A stretch of DNA of 64,000 nucleotides from Bryoerythrophyllum caledonicum (GCA_963971425.1 OZ020526.1:20019111-20083110); one strand, 5' to 3'. Shown: positions 51,101 to 62,882, counted from the first letter of the stretch. Notes: generated by a model not told the origin, from the sequence alone. Numbers and translations: made by a program.

Positions 51101-51851
51101 GCTTGGCTTGTGACTGCGAAGACAACATTGAAGCTGGAGGCAAAACAAAAACGAGATCTCCATCAAAGCTCGAAGGCAAGCAATCCACGGTAGAAATCGG
51201 GACCTTTGAAAAATCAACCCTCGACAACATGGACTTTGACCCCTTTCTGGCACCTAGGTTCCTTATACAATCTACTATGGAAGTTGGAAGGGATCTAGAT
51301 GGTAGATGTGGAGGTTTCACATGAAGGGGTCGATTGTCAAGAGAGGTATCACGTACTGGAGAATCTACATTGACAAGAGATGGAGTAGAATCTTGTTTCT
51401 CTAGGTTAACGAGAACAGGGGTGTCTGTATCTGAGTCATCACTCAAAATGTGAATTGTTTTAGAACTCGGCTCAACTTTGATTGTCCGAGGACTACTATC
51501 CTGTTGGTTGCTTGTAATAGAGACACGAGATGCCAACATTTGGCTGGATGAACTATGCGTATTATCTCTAACGCTGTACACTTTAAAAGTTCCACACTTG
51601 AGTAGCCAGGATTTCCCTTCGTTAGAAATGACGGCTTCCTGACCTATGGTGTGAGTAACAACTCCGGACTCTAAATCACGTACTTCTTCATCAACATAAA
51701 GTGAAGCTTCCAGTAAATGGAATCTAGAAGAAAGTCGACTCGCACTAACAGAGCAATGACCATTGAAAGACACACGGAACGTAATCGGGATTTCTTGACC
51801 ATCACCATGAATCACAACTGTGCCTAGACTACCTACATCAGCAGACAACAT
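48156..51851 (-). CDS. Mutator-like (MULE) transposase with SWIM zinc finger
   Basis: Two large exons, 49,722-51,851 and 48,156-49,625, with donor GTAAGT and acceptor TGTCAG keeping frame (FLEL/DLTEEEL). Start ATG at 51,851 (MLSADVGSLG). The N-terminal 270 residues are Ser-rich with an acidic tract, then a Cys-rich DNA-binding-like part (CVNNKCAYLDRIHRP, CKICQTPPTC). The central MULE region is WMMFDHVKRVKGWTTMACH, KGFMADSAQANWNAVRIIY, CLFHWTQSLEKHTKAD and WLAFWHFRYRQWGG, with FDH and MADS as likely first and second catalytic Asp regions. The second exon ends with a SWIM finger, CDC...19 residues...CKH, near 48,310-48,370. A TAG follows GHL at about 50,985, inside the N-terminal Cys-rich part, so this copy is probably inactive unless spliced around it. 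It is divergent from the methyltransferase-side exons. Confidence 0.85.
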
Positions 51852-52525
51852 CACGAAAAGTTTTAGAAGTTCAAGTATGAAATGAGAGAGTTAAAACAAG
51901 CGACCTAATTAGATTTATACTTCAAAATAATTAGTTATTATATTTTGTCAAATTATGGATGAAAAGCATGACAAAGAGTATGACATAAATTTGGGCAAGT
52001 CTAGATCCGTTTTATGCGTCGCGCTAGACATAATGGAGACTGACAATGTTCAAAATGATGGCGTTCTTGACATAAAAAACATCCCCGATCTACTTGACCA
52101 CAAAATAGATAAATTCCCAGTTGGAAATTGAAATGAGTGAGGTATTTTTAGTGTAAATCAGCGTGTAGTAGTCGAACTTTGGAATGTACATTTATGCACT
52201 AAAGTTATTAGTAAGCATGTAAGGTTGGCTAAGCGCGCTTCCAATAATCTCAACAAAATATATAAAATAGTGGTAGTGCATGTAATTTAAGTCTCACCAG
52301 GTCATAAAGGTTGTGCTTATTAAAAATTTCTTATTATGAATACTGATAAATGACAGCGGGTGACAGCTAAATAGCTATGATAAGCTTTGACAAAATTTAC
52401 ACTATTGAAATAATGAAGTGTATTGTCGAGATTGGAATAATGTTGATTTTCATGAGCAACATCTTCAATTCACGAATTGCTGAATTTGATAAGTTGAGTG
52501 AGATGGGAAATCTGGCATATCTCAG
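51852..52525. promoter_or_regulatory. Intergenic region between divergent element genes
   Basis: 674 bp, AT-rich, between the transposase start and the first plus-strand exon candidate. No specific site recognised; a shared promoter is inferred from geometry only. Confidence 0.35.
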
Positions 52526-53036
52526 ATGACTAGGAAGTGTAGCTTCCAATCTCTTGTTCCATCGTGTGAGAAGAAGAGGAGGCGTAGAAAGCGAGGTATT
52601 TTGTTTTCAAGTCGTAAGGAGTTGCTGAGATCTAGGATGGGAAAGCGAAAGACATTTTGTAATCAGTTGGACATTTCCGAAACCGCAAAGGTGTTGTCCT
52701 TCAACTCCACCGAGCGTGATAGTGATTGTTCTCTTCAAAACATTGAAGAGAATGAAGGAGAGTCATTGTCTCAGGTATTGGTAATAGCGTTGTTGAAAAT
52801 ATTCGACCAGTAGGGTCGGTTACATGCTAGCCCCAAAGTTGTCTTTGATTTTCTTCTCAAATGTTACTCCATGCTTTGTACGTGTGTACTCTGTGATATC
52901 GAAGTACTTTAAGCCTATCTATTGAACTACTTTCGCGTGGGTTTGTCAGGCAAAAGTTGCGGAAGGAAGCGAAGCACAATGCCACGATATATCGGGTAGT
53001 ATATCATCTCCACAATCAAGGCCTTCGAGAGAAGAG
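52526..53036 (+). CDS. Two-exon basic ORF, possible 5' part of the ParB-methyltransferase gene
   Basis: Exon 52,526-52,774 starts ATG (MTRKCSFQSLVPSCEKKRRR) with a nuclear-localisation-like KKRRRRKRG and ends at donor GTATTGG. The next exon, 52,950-53,036, follows TTTGTCAG and keeps frame (AKVAEGSEAQCHDISGSISS), ending at GTTAGC. Both are phase 0, like the exons of the downstream gene. Whether they join it, or are a separate small gene, cannot be decided from sequence. The family is not recognised. Confidence 0.45.
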
Positions 53037-54328
53037 GTTAGCTTTCGCTATTCATACTCAAGTCAGCTATATTTTTTCGTCACATTCATAACTAATATAG
53101 CATGGCCCTTATCTCAGTACATCGATTTCCTAAAATACGTAAATGAAATAGTATTGATCATAGATACTCATCTGCATGATTGACCTGGGTCACAAGTTTA
53201 AGTTGACCTTTCACAGTGAAGCAAGTGTGTGTTTGTTTTTGAATCCTGAAAAGTCCTTATTCTATCAAGGTCCCAAATGCCATCTTCTCAAAGATATTGA
53301 ATTGAGTCGTATTTGTTGTACAAATAAAATGACACCATTCATGCTTCAAAATTCCTCATACTTTAGGAGATATTCACGGTCAAAGTTTGAAAACACTGTT
53401 AGGGCATGCTGAAATCTGCCCAGAACTGCGGTATATGCTCAATTATTCTCAAAATCTGCCCAAAATCAATTAGATCGCAGTAACTTCAAAAATTCACCAA
53501 AAATTGAGATTTTATTTTTTTTCGAATTTTGTTTTTCGTACATGTAAAAGAGGTAGTAAAGCATGATCTCACCGTTTGGATTTTCAATCGGATAATTTTT
53601 TACATGCCTTTTTAATTGTTGAAAATGGGCATTTGTATTTGTATTTCAGCATACCTCCATGTGAAAAATGAAGCATTTCTTTAGGTTTTATAGGTCCTAT
53701 GAGGGTAAAAATTATATGGACATATTCCTTACTCACATAGGAACAAGAATTTGAAGAGCCTCATGTCAAATTTCCTTTCAAAATTGGTTTTTTTGGCCCC
53801 TAAAACATTAGTTTTCCATTCTACAGCGAGGAAAAAATCTTTTTTTTCAACTTTGAACATTATGATCTCCCAAATGGAGGGGAATTTGAATCTAAGATTC
53901 GGTATGCATGTACATGTACAAGTTAGGTACTAGATCTTACGGTTACATACTCGAAAATTTGTCAAAAGTTAAAAATTTTCAACTTGCATTGAAAGAGGGC
54001 AGTTTTGAGGGTTTTTGGCAGTTTTGAGGGCTTTCGACTTTAGGGGTTAAGTTGGACGGCCATCTCAACATGTTGGGCTGTTCATATTCTTTGTGTGAAC
54101 GAATGAGGATGGATGATTTTTCTCCACGATGATAGTTCGGTTTAGGGTAAACGTCTCTCCACGCCCAGGAATGCTTATCTCCGAAGACAGCTTCCTGACC
54201 CCTTCTCTTCGCCTCTTGTACTCACATACCGAAATGTGATTGCAGTGAAGGTCTCTTGGTGAAGGTCTCTGTGCAAGTTCTTACGCAATCTGTGGGTGTG
54301 GTAGGTATCGGGAGGCACGAGCAAGGAA
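53037..54328. other. Unassigned DNA inside the candidate element
   Basis: AT-rich, with short open frames of low quality. Repeated phrases 'aaaatctgccca' near 53,410-53,465 and 'ggcagttttgagggttt' near 53,998-54,030 are seen. No gene recognised. Confidence 0.4.
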
Positions 54329-54364
54329 ATGGCTGCACCAATAGTACCGTCACCAAGCGTGGAG
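54329..54364 (+). CDS. Candidate first coding exon (MAAPIVPSPSVE)
   Basis: ATG in context GGAAATGGC, 12 codons, then donor GTATGA. Phase 0, so it could open the gene that continues at 58,181. It is an alternative start to the exons at 52.5 kb. Confidence 0.35.
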
Positions 54365-54607
54365 GTATGAGAACTGACCTTTATTTGAGCTTGCTTGGGG
54401 TTGGGGTTTAACGTATGCAGAAAAACTGTAGAAATCTTCGCACCCTATGTTGCGTTTATCAGCTCGATACCGAGTGACTTCGTTGGATTCAATACCTGAA
54501 TCGCTCTCGTAACATACCCTAACTCAAACTTCTAGAAATATATTCGACGTATTACAAACTTTTGGGGCATGATGCGAGTTGAATATAAAATGTGCGAGCT
54601 GCCTCGA

Positions 54608-54705
54608 CTAGTCCAACCGCCGCAACGTCTTGGCGATGAGCTTCTGCGCGAGCGCGTGAAGCCGCTCCTCAATCTCGTTCCCGTAGGACCTAGCTTCCCG
54701 AACCC
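54608..54705 (-). CDS. Possible terminal exon on the minus strand (hypothetical)
   Basis: Acceptor CTCCAG, then a helical, charged C-terminus (GNEIEERLHALAQKLIAK, then TLRRLD and TAG). Upstream at 54,727-54,912 another open minus frame (ALLPVGIEAPETALLHG) could be the previous exon. It may be a gene fragment carried by the element. Not recognised. Confidence 0.3.
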
Positions 54706-55019
54706 CTGGAGAAAGTTTAGGTAGCACTACACAGGCACTCGGATCCGCAGGGAGGGCTTCGGAGTGATGCTAGTGGGAGAAACGCGGGGCGCTCCCGGTG
54801 CGTCGCGCTCTGGATAGCTAGGATCTGCTCCGTGTAGAAGAGCCGTCTCTGGAGCCTCGATCCCGACGGGAAGGAGTGCCGTCGCTGGAGCGTAGATTTT
54901 GTCAACGTGCACGAATCAGTTTCTCTAACTGATTCGTTTGTGCGAGGACCTTCCCTGTGATCGACTGACGGTACTCTGAGCCTGCGGTACTGTGAGTAAA
55001 CATCAGTCCCAACATGAGT

Positions 55020-57950
55020 ACCGTAAATGGGAATTAATGCCAAGTTAGGAATATTGAGCTAGGTAAACATTTTGGCCCGACATGAGCTGGTCTTGGTCGG
55101 AAGGAGACCTCGTGCACGAGGCCTCCTATTGAACTGTCCCGGTTACTGTGTCGATCCTGTCTCGATTATGAATCTCGGTGATTGTCTCGGTTGCTGTCTT
55201 GTTGTGGATGGAGAACAATAGCCGCGAAGGAACCCCGAATGAACCGTCACCTGTGAATGAACTTAGTAGGCAGTGAATTTCTTGAACTTGTAATGATGGA
55301 GTATCAGATCCTGGACCATTCGAGTATCAGAAATTTCATAAATGAAATCATTTGAGTTTCAGAACCTGGACCATTCGAGTATCAGAAATGGAAGCTGATA
55401 ATACAACGAACCATTCGAACCTGGACACAAGTTGCAGCACACTGGAGGACTCTCATGCGCATGAGGGCGACTGAACTCATGAAACTTATGATTCTTGTCG
55501 CCGAATAATCTGGCCCGACATGTGTAGAAGAAGGTTGGAAGGAGACCTCGTGTACGAGGCCTCCCAATGCACTGTTCCGACTACCTCCTCAGTTGTCCCG
55601 AATACCTCCTCAGTTACTCCCTCTCTCTCTATGCCTCTCCAACCGAATGATGGATATCTTAATTGTGACCATATATATAGACCTCCTTCACAGTCACCGG
55701 CATTGAACTGGATGGACACGGACTGTTTGAAACCAATGTATTCGGTGATGAGGTGCGGCATTGAACTGGATGGACACGGACTGGTTGAAACCGATGTATT
55801 CGGTGATGAGGTGCGGTAGGGTGGGCAGACGTCTACAACTTCGGTATGGTCTTCTGCGAGATTCTCACCCTCTCTCCCTCTATGTGAACGGCAGCTTCAG
55901 CTTCATATCGACAACACACTGCATCAGCTTTTTAGCTTCGGAATGGGGCCGAGCACTCATCAAAATGTTGGAGTATCTCCTTCCAATCCGCATGATCTAC
56001 ATAGAGGTGGACTCACAGGTGAGCAAATCATTTATCTTCTGACTTCAGAAATTTTGTGCTGAATCCACTCAATGCTTTTATGTGTGCGACTTTGTGGATG
56101 CACTATCATCATGTGCAGTTCATTCGTCATCCGCTTTGAAGACCTGTGAAGAAGCGGATGACGAAGATGTACTATCTTCATGTGCAGAATCATGAAGCGG
56201 ATGACGAAGATGCGTCCACTGATTGAATATTCTGGGCTGAATCATGAGCTGAATCATGAGCCGAATCATAAGCTATGATGAGCTGAATCATGAGCTCATT
56301 CATGAGCTGAATCAGGTCGGACAGAATTATGAACAAGGTAGCAAATGAAGGGCAAAGTTACAGAGACAAGCAGCAGCGCCTTCGCGGTCACCGAGTCGTT
56401 CTGGCTAATGATGAGGCGTAACAATATTATCACTATGATGAGCAGGTCATGCACACCGCCCACAACTAGCGTCGCGTGCGAAAGTTCACTGCTAGGCTAG
56501 CTCCGCGGATGCATGCACTGATGACTTTATTACAGCATAAGACCTTGCAGTATTTGCAGAACGAGCATGTTACATTTGCATAGCTGCAGCACGTACTTGT
56601 GGATGGAGGGAGACCTCGTGCACGAGGCCTCCCACTGCACTGTCCCGATTACTGTAAAGCAATTTCAGACTTCTTCTCCTCCTGTCCCGGCTACCCTGCT
56701 CTCCTCCTGTCCCGACTCCCAACTACGACCCCCTACTCCCGACTACCATCCTCTCATGTCTCTCATTTTTACTCCCACTCTCTCTATGCCTCTCCTTCAT
56801 GATTACAATCCTTACTGTGACCTTATCCATAGACCTAGGACTGCACTGTCACCGGCATTAGCCTGGAAAGACACGGACTGGTTGAGACCGATGTACTCAA
56901 TGATGAGCTGCGGTAGGGTCCCGATATTGGTGGATGAGTCCCAATCAATATCCCCTGTAGTTGTTCTTTCCGTCCCGACATGAGTCGAAGAAGTTCGATA
57001 GGAGACCTCGTGCACGAGGCCTCCTACTGCAGTGCCCCAATTGCTGCGTTCACATTTTGAAACTCCTTTCCTCTTGTCCCTACTACCTACCTCGACTACA
57101 TATCTCGACCACGCTGATTACGATTTACCGGTGTATTTCCACGAAGGGTGTTCTTCGGCAGAGGCCCTTGCCTGAACTCTTGGTGATAGTTGTTTGTGCA
57201 TGAGTCCCAATGCTGATCACCTGCAGTTGTTCGGGTTCACGACTCCCTAAACCGACCTCCATCTCCTTTCCCGAATACCTTCCGTCCTCTTGTCCCGACA
57301 TGACCTGGAAATGGTTAGAAGGAGACCTCGTGCACGAGGCCTCTTTCATGTTGGTGCATATTGGTGCATGAGTCCTGATATTGGTGGATGAGTCCAAGTG
57401 CTGATCCCCTGCAGTTGTTGCTCTTGTCCTGACATGACTCGAAGAAGGTCGTTAGGAGACCTCGTGGACGAGGCCTCCTACTGCTGTGTCCCGATGACTG
57501 TGTTCACATTTCGGACTTCCCCTCCTCTTGTCCTAAATACCTGTCCCGACTACCTGTTACGACGTCACTGATCACGGTTTGGAGGTTTACTACCTCGGAG
57601 GTTGATCCTCGGGCCGACTATCTGTTACGACTTCATTGATCACGGTTTACTGGATTACTACCTTGACGGTTGTTCCTCAGGAAAGGCCCTTGCCTGAACT
57701 TCTGGTGATAGTGATTGGTGCATGAGTACTGATGGTAATGTTGTTCCCATGACGTGTTGTCCGGTTGATCGGGGACGCAATTGTTCGGGATCGCGACGTT
57801 GACATGGTGTCGTTGGATTGGACTCTCGGCGAGCACCGTAAATGGGAATTCATTTTTAGTTAGGAATATTGAGCTGGGCAGCTCGAGGCAATTTATTTGG
57901 CTTTCCATATATCTCGAACGCTCTTATTTATACTAAGAGGAGGTCAATAT
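55020..57950. repeat. Diverged long repeat units carrying the palindromes
   Basis: Text such as 'cccgacatgactcgaagaaggt', 'actgcactgtcccgattactgt' and 'ctcctcttgtcccgactacc' recurs around the palindromes at about 55.1, 55.5, 56.6, 57.0 and 57.4 kb. 'ccgtaaatgggaatt' plus 'ttaggaatattgagct' occurs at about 55,022 and 57,836. A 58-bp unit beginning 'cattgaactggatggacacg' is duplicated at 55,701 and 55,759, with a diverged relative near 56,856. The units are too diverged for a precise period. Confidence 0.7.
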
Positions 57951-58551
57951 TGATGATGGACTGAAGCCTCGTGGGCGAGGGCTTATTTATTGCATTAAGT
58001 GTTCCTTGTTTAGCAGAATTGTCAACTACTAAATTATGGCAAGACAAACGCAGTTCATTAAATCATTGTGGAATTTGGCACCAGGAAGCAACTCAAAGTC
58101 CGAAAATTCAGTGGTAGGGAGTTCAAGAGTTGCCAAATTCTAAAGCCAATTCTCTCCGATATGTTTGCTAATTATTGCAGGATGATTTTGGCGAAGGGGG
58201 CAAAGCGGGCGAAGATCTTCGGGACAACATGTTGGAAAGTTTACCTATGGTGACTACTACACCAAGTAATGAGGTGAATTCGAAGCTCTGAAATTCTAGA
58301 ATGATTAATATTATCATGCTCAAATCTGTCAGAGCTAAATATTCATGTAGAAATTTTGAGTTATATCTTGTTCAGTAGTATTAGGTAGCTGCAGCAGTCC
58401 GATCACAAGTGACCTCGCATACGAGGCTTCTTAAATTCTTTCATCGTGGCTTGATTAGAGTGGCACTGCTAAGTTCATTCACTACCATCATGTAATTTTG
58501 CAATGTTGTATACCTGATTGTTCTAGCATTGAAGAGGCCTCGTACACGAGG
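55103..58551. promoter_or_regulatory. Cluster of nine palindromes CCTCG-N4-CGAGG upstream of and between early exons of the ParB-methyltransferase gene
   Basis: Sites at 55,108-55,121, 55,546-55,559, 56,614-56,627, 57,006-57,019, 57,326-57,339, 57,460-57,473, 57,967-57,980, 58,413-58,426 and 58,538-58,551. All nine have identical five-base arms. The centres are TGCA (four times), TGTA, TGGA, TGGG, CATA and TACA. Most have extended arms, GGAGA left and CCTCC right. The last three lie in flanks unlike those of the first six, so the arms stay conserved beyond the surrounding repeat. Seven lie before the exon at 58,181 and two in the intron after it. Binding by the ParB-like protein is a hypothesis. 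Confidence 0.75.
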
Positions 58552-61500
58552 CCTCTCTTAAAGATGACAAAGGTGATAATATACATAGTTCATGTATTTT
58601 GACTCTGGATATATGTTCATGTGGATGGTGGAATTTGGAATGGATATTATAACTTTCAATGATATTTTTACTAAATACTGTTTTGTTTGTTTGATATTAG
58701 GGAGAACAAGATGACACTCACGATGTCGATGATCATAATGACAATCCCCGTATTCAGGTTAGCCACTCCCTCTATTTCTTCCTAGCAGTATCTGGGATTT
58801 ATCATTCTTTGTGATATTTCTGCTAAGTTATCCATATTGCCTTTTGTAGAACGATCCTACTAGCGACTCTGAGGATTCGTCACCAAAGTGTCCGGATGGA
58901 TTGGTCAGTTCCTTCGAGGGCGAAAGAGCAAGACGACTTCATCAGAAGTCTAATTTCGTTACCGTTTTGGAGAGCATGCGCGTTACGAAGGGTCCTTTTT
59001 ATGTGCCACTTTGCAGGATGATTGCCCGTCCTCGAGTTCGGCCGATTCAAGAGATTGACGTGTGTGCGTTGCAGAAGAGATTTGAAGGCGGCTATATTGA
59101 TGGAGATCGTGCATTCTACATATCCATCTATGATGACAAAGAAATGACACGTGATGTTTCCCCTCATATACAGTCAACGTGGGACTCACATTGGATTGCA
59201 GCAAATGATAAGTTTGAGGAGATGTTGAGCTCTACTCCAGAGTTAGCTGCATTTAGTGGCAAAATGTTTTTTATTTGGGACGGAAATCATAGGTACAACG
59301 CGTGGTGGCGTTTCATTTCAGAACAGCATGGCAATGACCCAAATTGGCACTATGATGTCCAGTGTATCGTATTGAATCCGACAGGGCGGATATCCGTGTT
59401 ACTGAACTGTATGCACGATGTCAACTGGTACATACTCTAGCACTTATCCTTTCTCTTATGAAATCATTCACATCTTTTAAATTAGTTAGAGCTAACTAAA
59501 ACTTATTTTCTACGTGTGCCCATTTAGGTCAACATAGAACGACTTTGTGAAGACAAGCCTTCCTGCAAAACTCCAGCGTATACGATTTTACAGTGGCCTA
59601 AAGTTAGAAGATTTCAAGGATCTCTTGACAGCTGAGGAATTCAAGACGTGCATGAAAGTTCGGCAATCCTGTGCAGTATGGTTTCCATTAACAGTTGATG
59701 TTTTTATATTGTTCTTATATCGGGTAGGATTTAACACACGCTTTATATTTATAATTTATCAATTTGTAACCACGTTTGAGTTTGTTTTATTTACCAATAT
59801 TTTGAAACATGATTGTAGCAAGATATTTCTCGAGCTTCTGATGAAGCGGCCATTGAATACGAAAAGAGGACATCAGTGGCGGACAGAAGTGCTGAAGGAG
59901 TGTGGAAGGTCATGAGCGATGCTGCAGCCAACACCGTGAAGGCAATTAAGGGCAAGGACTTTCAAAAGTACCTTGCAGTCGCCAATCCCAAGAACGGCGA
60001 TGACTTCTTTAATGAGGTAAATAATAATGAACATAAATTGTTTGAAAAATAAATCATGACTAGAATTTATTAGAATCTTTTTTGTTGATGAATAGTGATA
60101 TAATTTGAACTTCATTACTTTTGGCAGATCAATTTTCATTTCAGTCATTTTAAAAAGACTGAAATGACCATTGAAAAGTTACAAAAGGTGGCAATGGCAG
60201 CAGTGGAGCCTCGTTTCAAAGCAAGGTGGTTGCATTTCTGGAACTCTCCAGCAATGGTGAGATCGGCATTCCGCTTTCCAGCTTCGCAAATCAAAGATGG
60301 CGCTCTTGATTCCTTTCTCAATCGTGCAACTTTTTGGGCCCAGGTATTGAGATTAATTATCAGTTTCTAATGACTTGTGTGATAGTTTTTGCATTTTGTT
60401 CGTTACGTATGAGTCCTGACTTTTCAAATTCATGATATCAACTGGAGGACAAATTTATTGCCCATTTTGACGAAATTTGTGCAACGGGCACATTTCAGTG
60501 AACTGGGACGCTTCCCCAAGTATTGAAAAGCCCTCCGAATACGTGGAAAAATGGCGCATGTTTTTATGGGAGAAGGCATATATGGTCATTGTGCATCCAG
60601 GGTTAAAACCACCATTTCAGAAAAATACAAAATTTGATGTGTTGCCTGGAGCTGACCTCGCCATCAAACGACTTCTATACAGGTATGTCTCTTGTGGTTA
60701 TCCTAGTTCATTGTTGTTTTAATATCTTATTATTCTAAGTCGCTCATTCAACTCAAATTTCTTCTCTTCAGGTACATTGTGAGAGAGCTGATACCTCAAA
60801 ACGCTCTCCAATAACCTTTGTGCCCTTCATTTCTGTCAACGTGGATTCAGCCTTCATCAGACTTGTGCATCTTTACCGAGCTTCAGAAGAAGAGGTATTC
60901 CACTCAAGTATTACACGGTGGTGGATGGTACTTGGAATGCTCTGCCAACTTTGTTCCAGATGCAGAGAAAGACCTCTTTAAAGGTCTTGTAGATTTTTCA
61001 GAACTTCCCACGTCAACAGCATTGGAAGAGCCAGAGGTTGAAATTGTGGAGCAGTCGTCATCCCCACCAGTTCTAGTCCAAGAAGAGACGTCGGGAAAGA
61101 AGAAGCGACTTTCGAAGGTTGAGAAGGAAAAGCTTATTAAAGATGCAGAGGTTGCGAAGAAGGCTGAGATAGATGCAGCAGTTGCAGCCGCCCTTGCTGA
61201 GAGAGATACACAGAATCTTTCTTTCATGCCAGATGCCACAGATATGCCTAGGAATGAGGTGCAAGCATGGAACTCTCCTCCAATAATGGCGTCCTCTCAA
61301 GCCGCAGGATCAAGCCATGTTGAAGTTATAAGGATGGAAGTGCAACAACGTAAGCAGCGCCAATTTCTATATTCTGAGTCATCCGTTGCTCCAGTGCCCG
61401 CTGTCTCATCAGAGTGTTTCATCAAAAACATATCACTATTTTCTACCATGCAGTCTCTTTCAGAGAGTGGAGGTCCACCGCAGCTTTGCGAGGAGCTGCA

Positions 61501-62882
61501 TCAATTTATTTCAAAGGTAAGACTATGTTATCCTTCTTGATTTTAATTTCTGTAGAATCACATTTCACAGCTGTTTTATAATCATTTGTTTTTTTGCTTC
61601 TAGGTTGGTGCAGGTAGATCGCGATCAGTTTCAAACGAAAATTGCAAACACAGCGGATTGGATCTTATAGTGGCTGACATTCCTGAGAGTTTGCCAGTTC
61701 TTGGGATTTCTCAATCCATTGATGTCATCCCTTCATGGAATTCGAGGCCTGAGAGTTATATAGATACGATTTTTGAGTTCGCTGACAACTATCTTCATGA
61801 CAACGCTGCGTTGCTTCTACTTCATCCAAATGATAGGGAATTACAACTTGAGATTGATGATTGTGCTTCTACATACGACTTCAAAGTCCTCATCGACTGG
61901 TGGGCTTTGAATGAGCTTCCACTAGCTTTGCCTCGAGATCCTTCTGCAACAGTAAGCTCTCTACATATTGTCTTCATAGTTCTGAGCTATAGTCTTGAAC
62001 ATCCCCTATGTCTATCTAATCCATAATATGTTGTATTGTTATTTCTCAGGGGACGCGTTTCTGTGTTCAGCTGTTTGTTCGTGACGCTCCCGTCGTCTCG
62101 TCATTCTCAGTTCGCTCTCCACTTCGAGAGCTCGACATCTTGTTCAATCCGGTGAACGTTGCATCACAGCTCATGCATGGCAACTCACCATGGCGGGGGG
62201 CTCGGGAGAAAGCGTTTGATCTCATGAAGACAGTTCTTGAATCCCTCACAGAAGTTGGGGATATTGTTTTAGATTGGAATGCCTCTACAGGTAAGCATTT
62301 ATTTTATATTATTGTATACTTAACTTTTTCATATAACTCACAATTTTTTTATCATTTCTAACGCTATGTATCTTATAGGACCAACTATTCGGGTGTGTCA
62401 ATCATTGGGCCGTCATGTATTGGCCTTTGAAGAAGACTCGGAGATTTTCCAAGCCTTGCTCGCACCACTAATTCCAAAGGCAAATGCGAAATTGGTAATG
62501 GAGAATAGGAAGAATGTGCGACGTACTCAAGGAGAACCACCACAGAAGAAGCAAAAAAGTAGTCGTATTCCTTCTTGTAAGTAAGTTCAACACATTCTTA
62601 TATTTTCATCGTTGTTAACTAAATATGTGTACGGTTTTATTTGAACCTTAAACCTCATTGTTTCTCTATTTCTTTTGCAGAGCTATGCCGTTACCTTTAT
62701 CTCCAGATTCTTCTTTTTCTCTCCCTATTTGGGCTCGAAGAACTGCAGAGATACAATCAACTATGAAATCTCCTCCCTCAACACGTCAGCGGCGGAGGTA
62801 TCACAAAGATGTTATCCGTTATATGGATACAGAGGCAGAGGTTGGTAATGGATGCGAGGGTAGTTCAGATGATACGGAGTAG
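58181..62882 (+). CDS. ParB-like domain fused to beta-class N4/N6 DNA methyltransferase-like domain
   Basis: Multi-exon plus-strand gene. Exons: 58,181-58,273 (DDFGEGGKAGEDL), 58,701-58,757, 58,850-59,427, about 59,530-59,675, 59,819-60,016, 60,128-60,343, about 60,440-60,682, 60,772-61,516, 61,604-61,951, 62,050-62,290, 62,379-62,576 and 62,683-62,882; most are phase 0. After an acidic lead comes a ParB-like fold (YVPLCRMIARPRVRPIQEID ... FFIWDGNHRYNAWW), then helical parts, a charged Lys/Ala helix (KVEKEKLIKDAEVAKKAEID), and a methyltransferase in permuted beta order: motif IV-like LDLIVADIPES, Y/W region, SPWRGAREKAFDLM, then motif I-like DIVLDWNASTG with LGRHVLAFEED. Tail basic (PPQKKQKSSR). 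The ParB-methylase pairing is known from bacteria and phages. In-frame TAG near 59,534, TAA near 60,811 and an apparent one-base shift near 60,500 suggest decay or unresolved splicing. The start is uncertain. Confidence 0.7.

Noticed and set aside
55103-58551. Reading the nine palindromes as a CRISPR array
   Set aside because: Spacing is irregular (about 80-1,070 bp), the host is a eukaryote, and there are no cas genes.
32700-60815. Alternative genetic code with TAA/TAG read as Gln, suggested by in-frame TAG/TAA at plausible Gln sites (COG6 piece, transposase, methyltransferase)
   Set aside because: RPS3A and the eL40 exon both end with TAG exactly at their conserved C-termini, and TONSOKU has no internal TAA/TAG in its exons; the in-frame stops are confined to fragments and elements.
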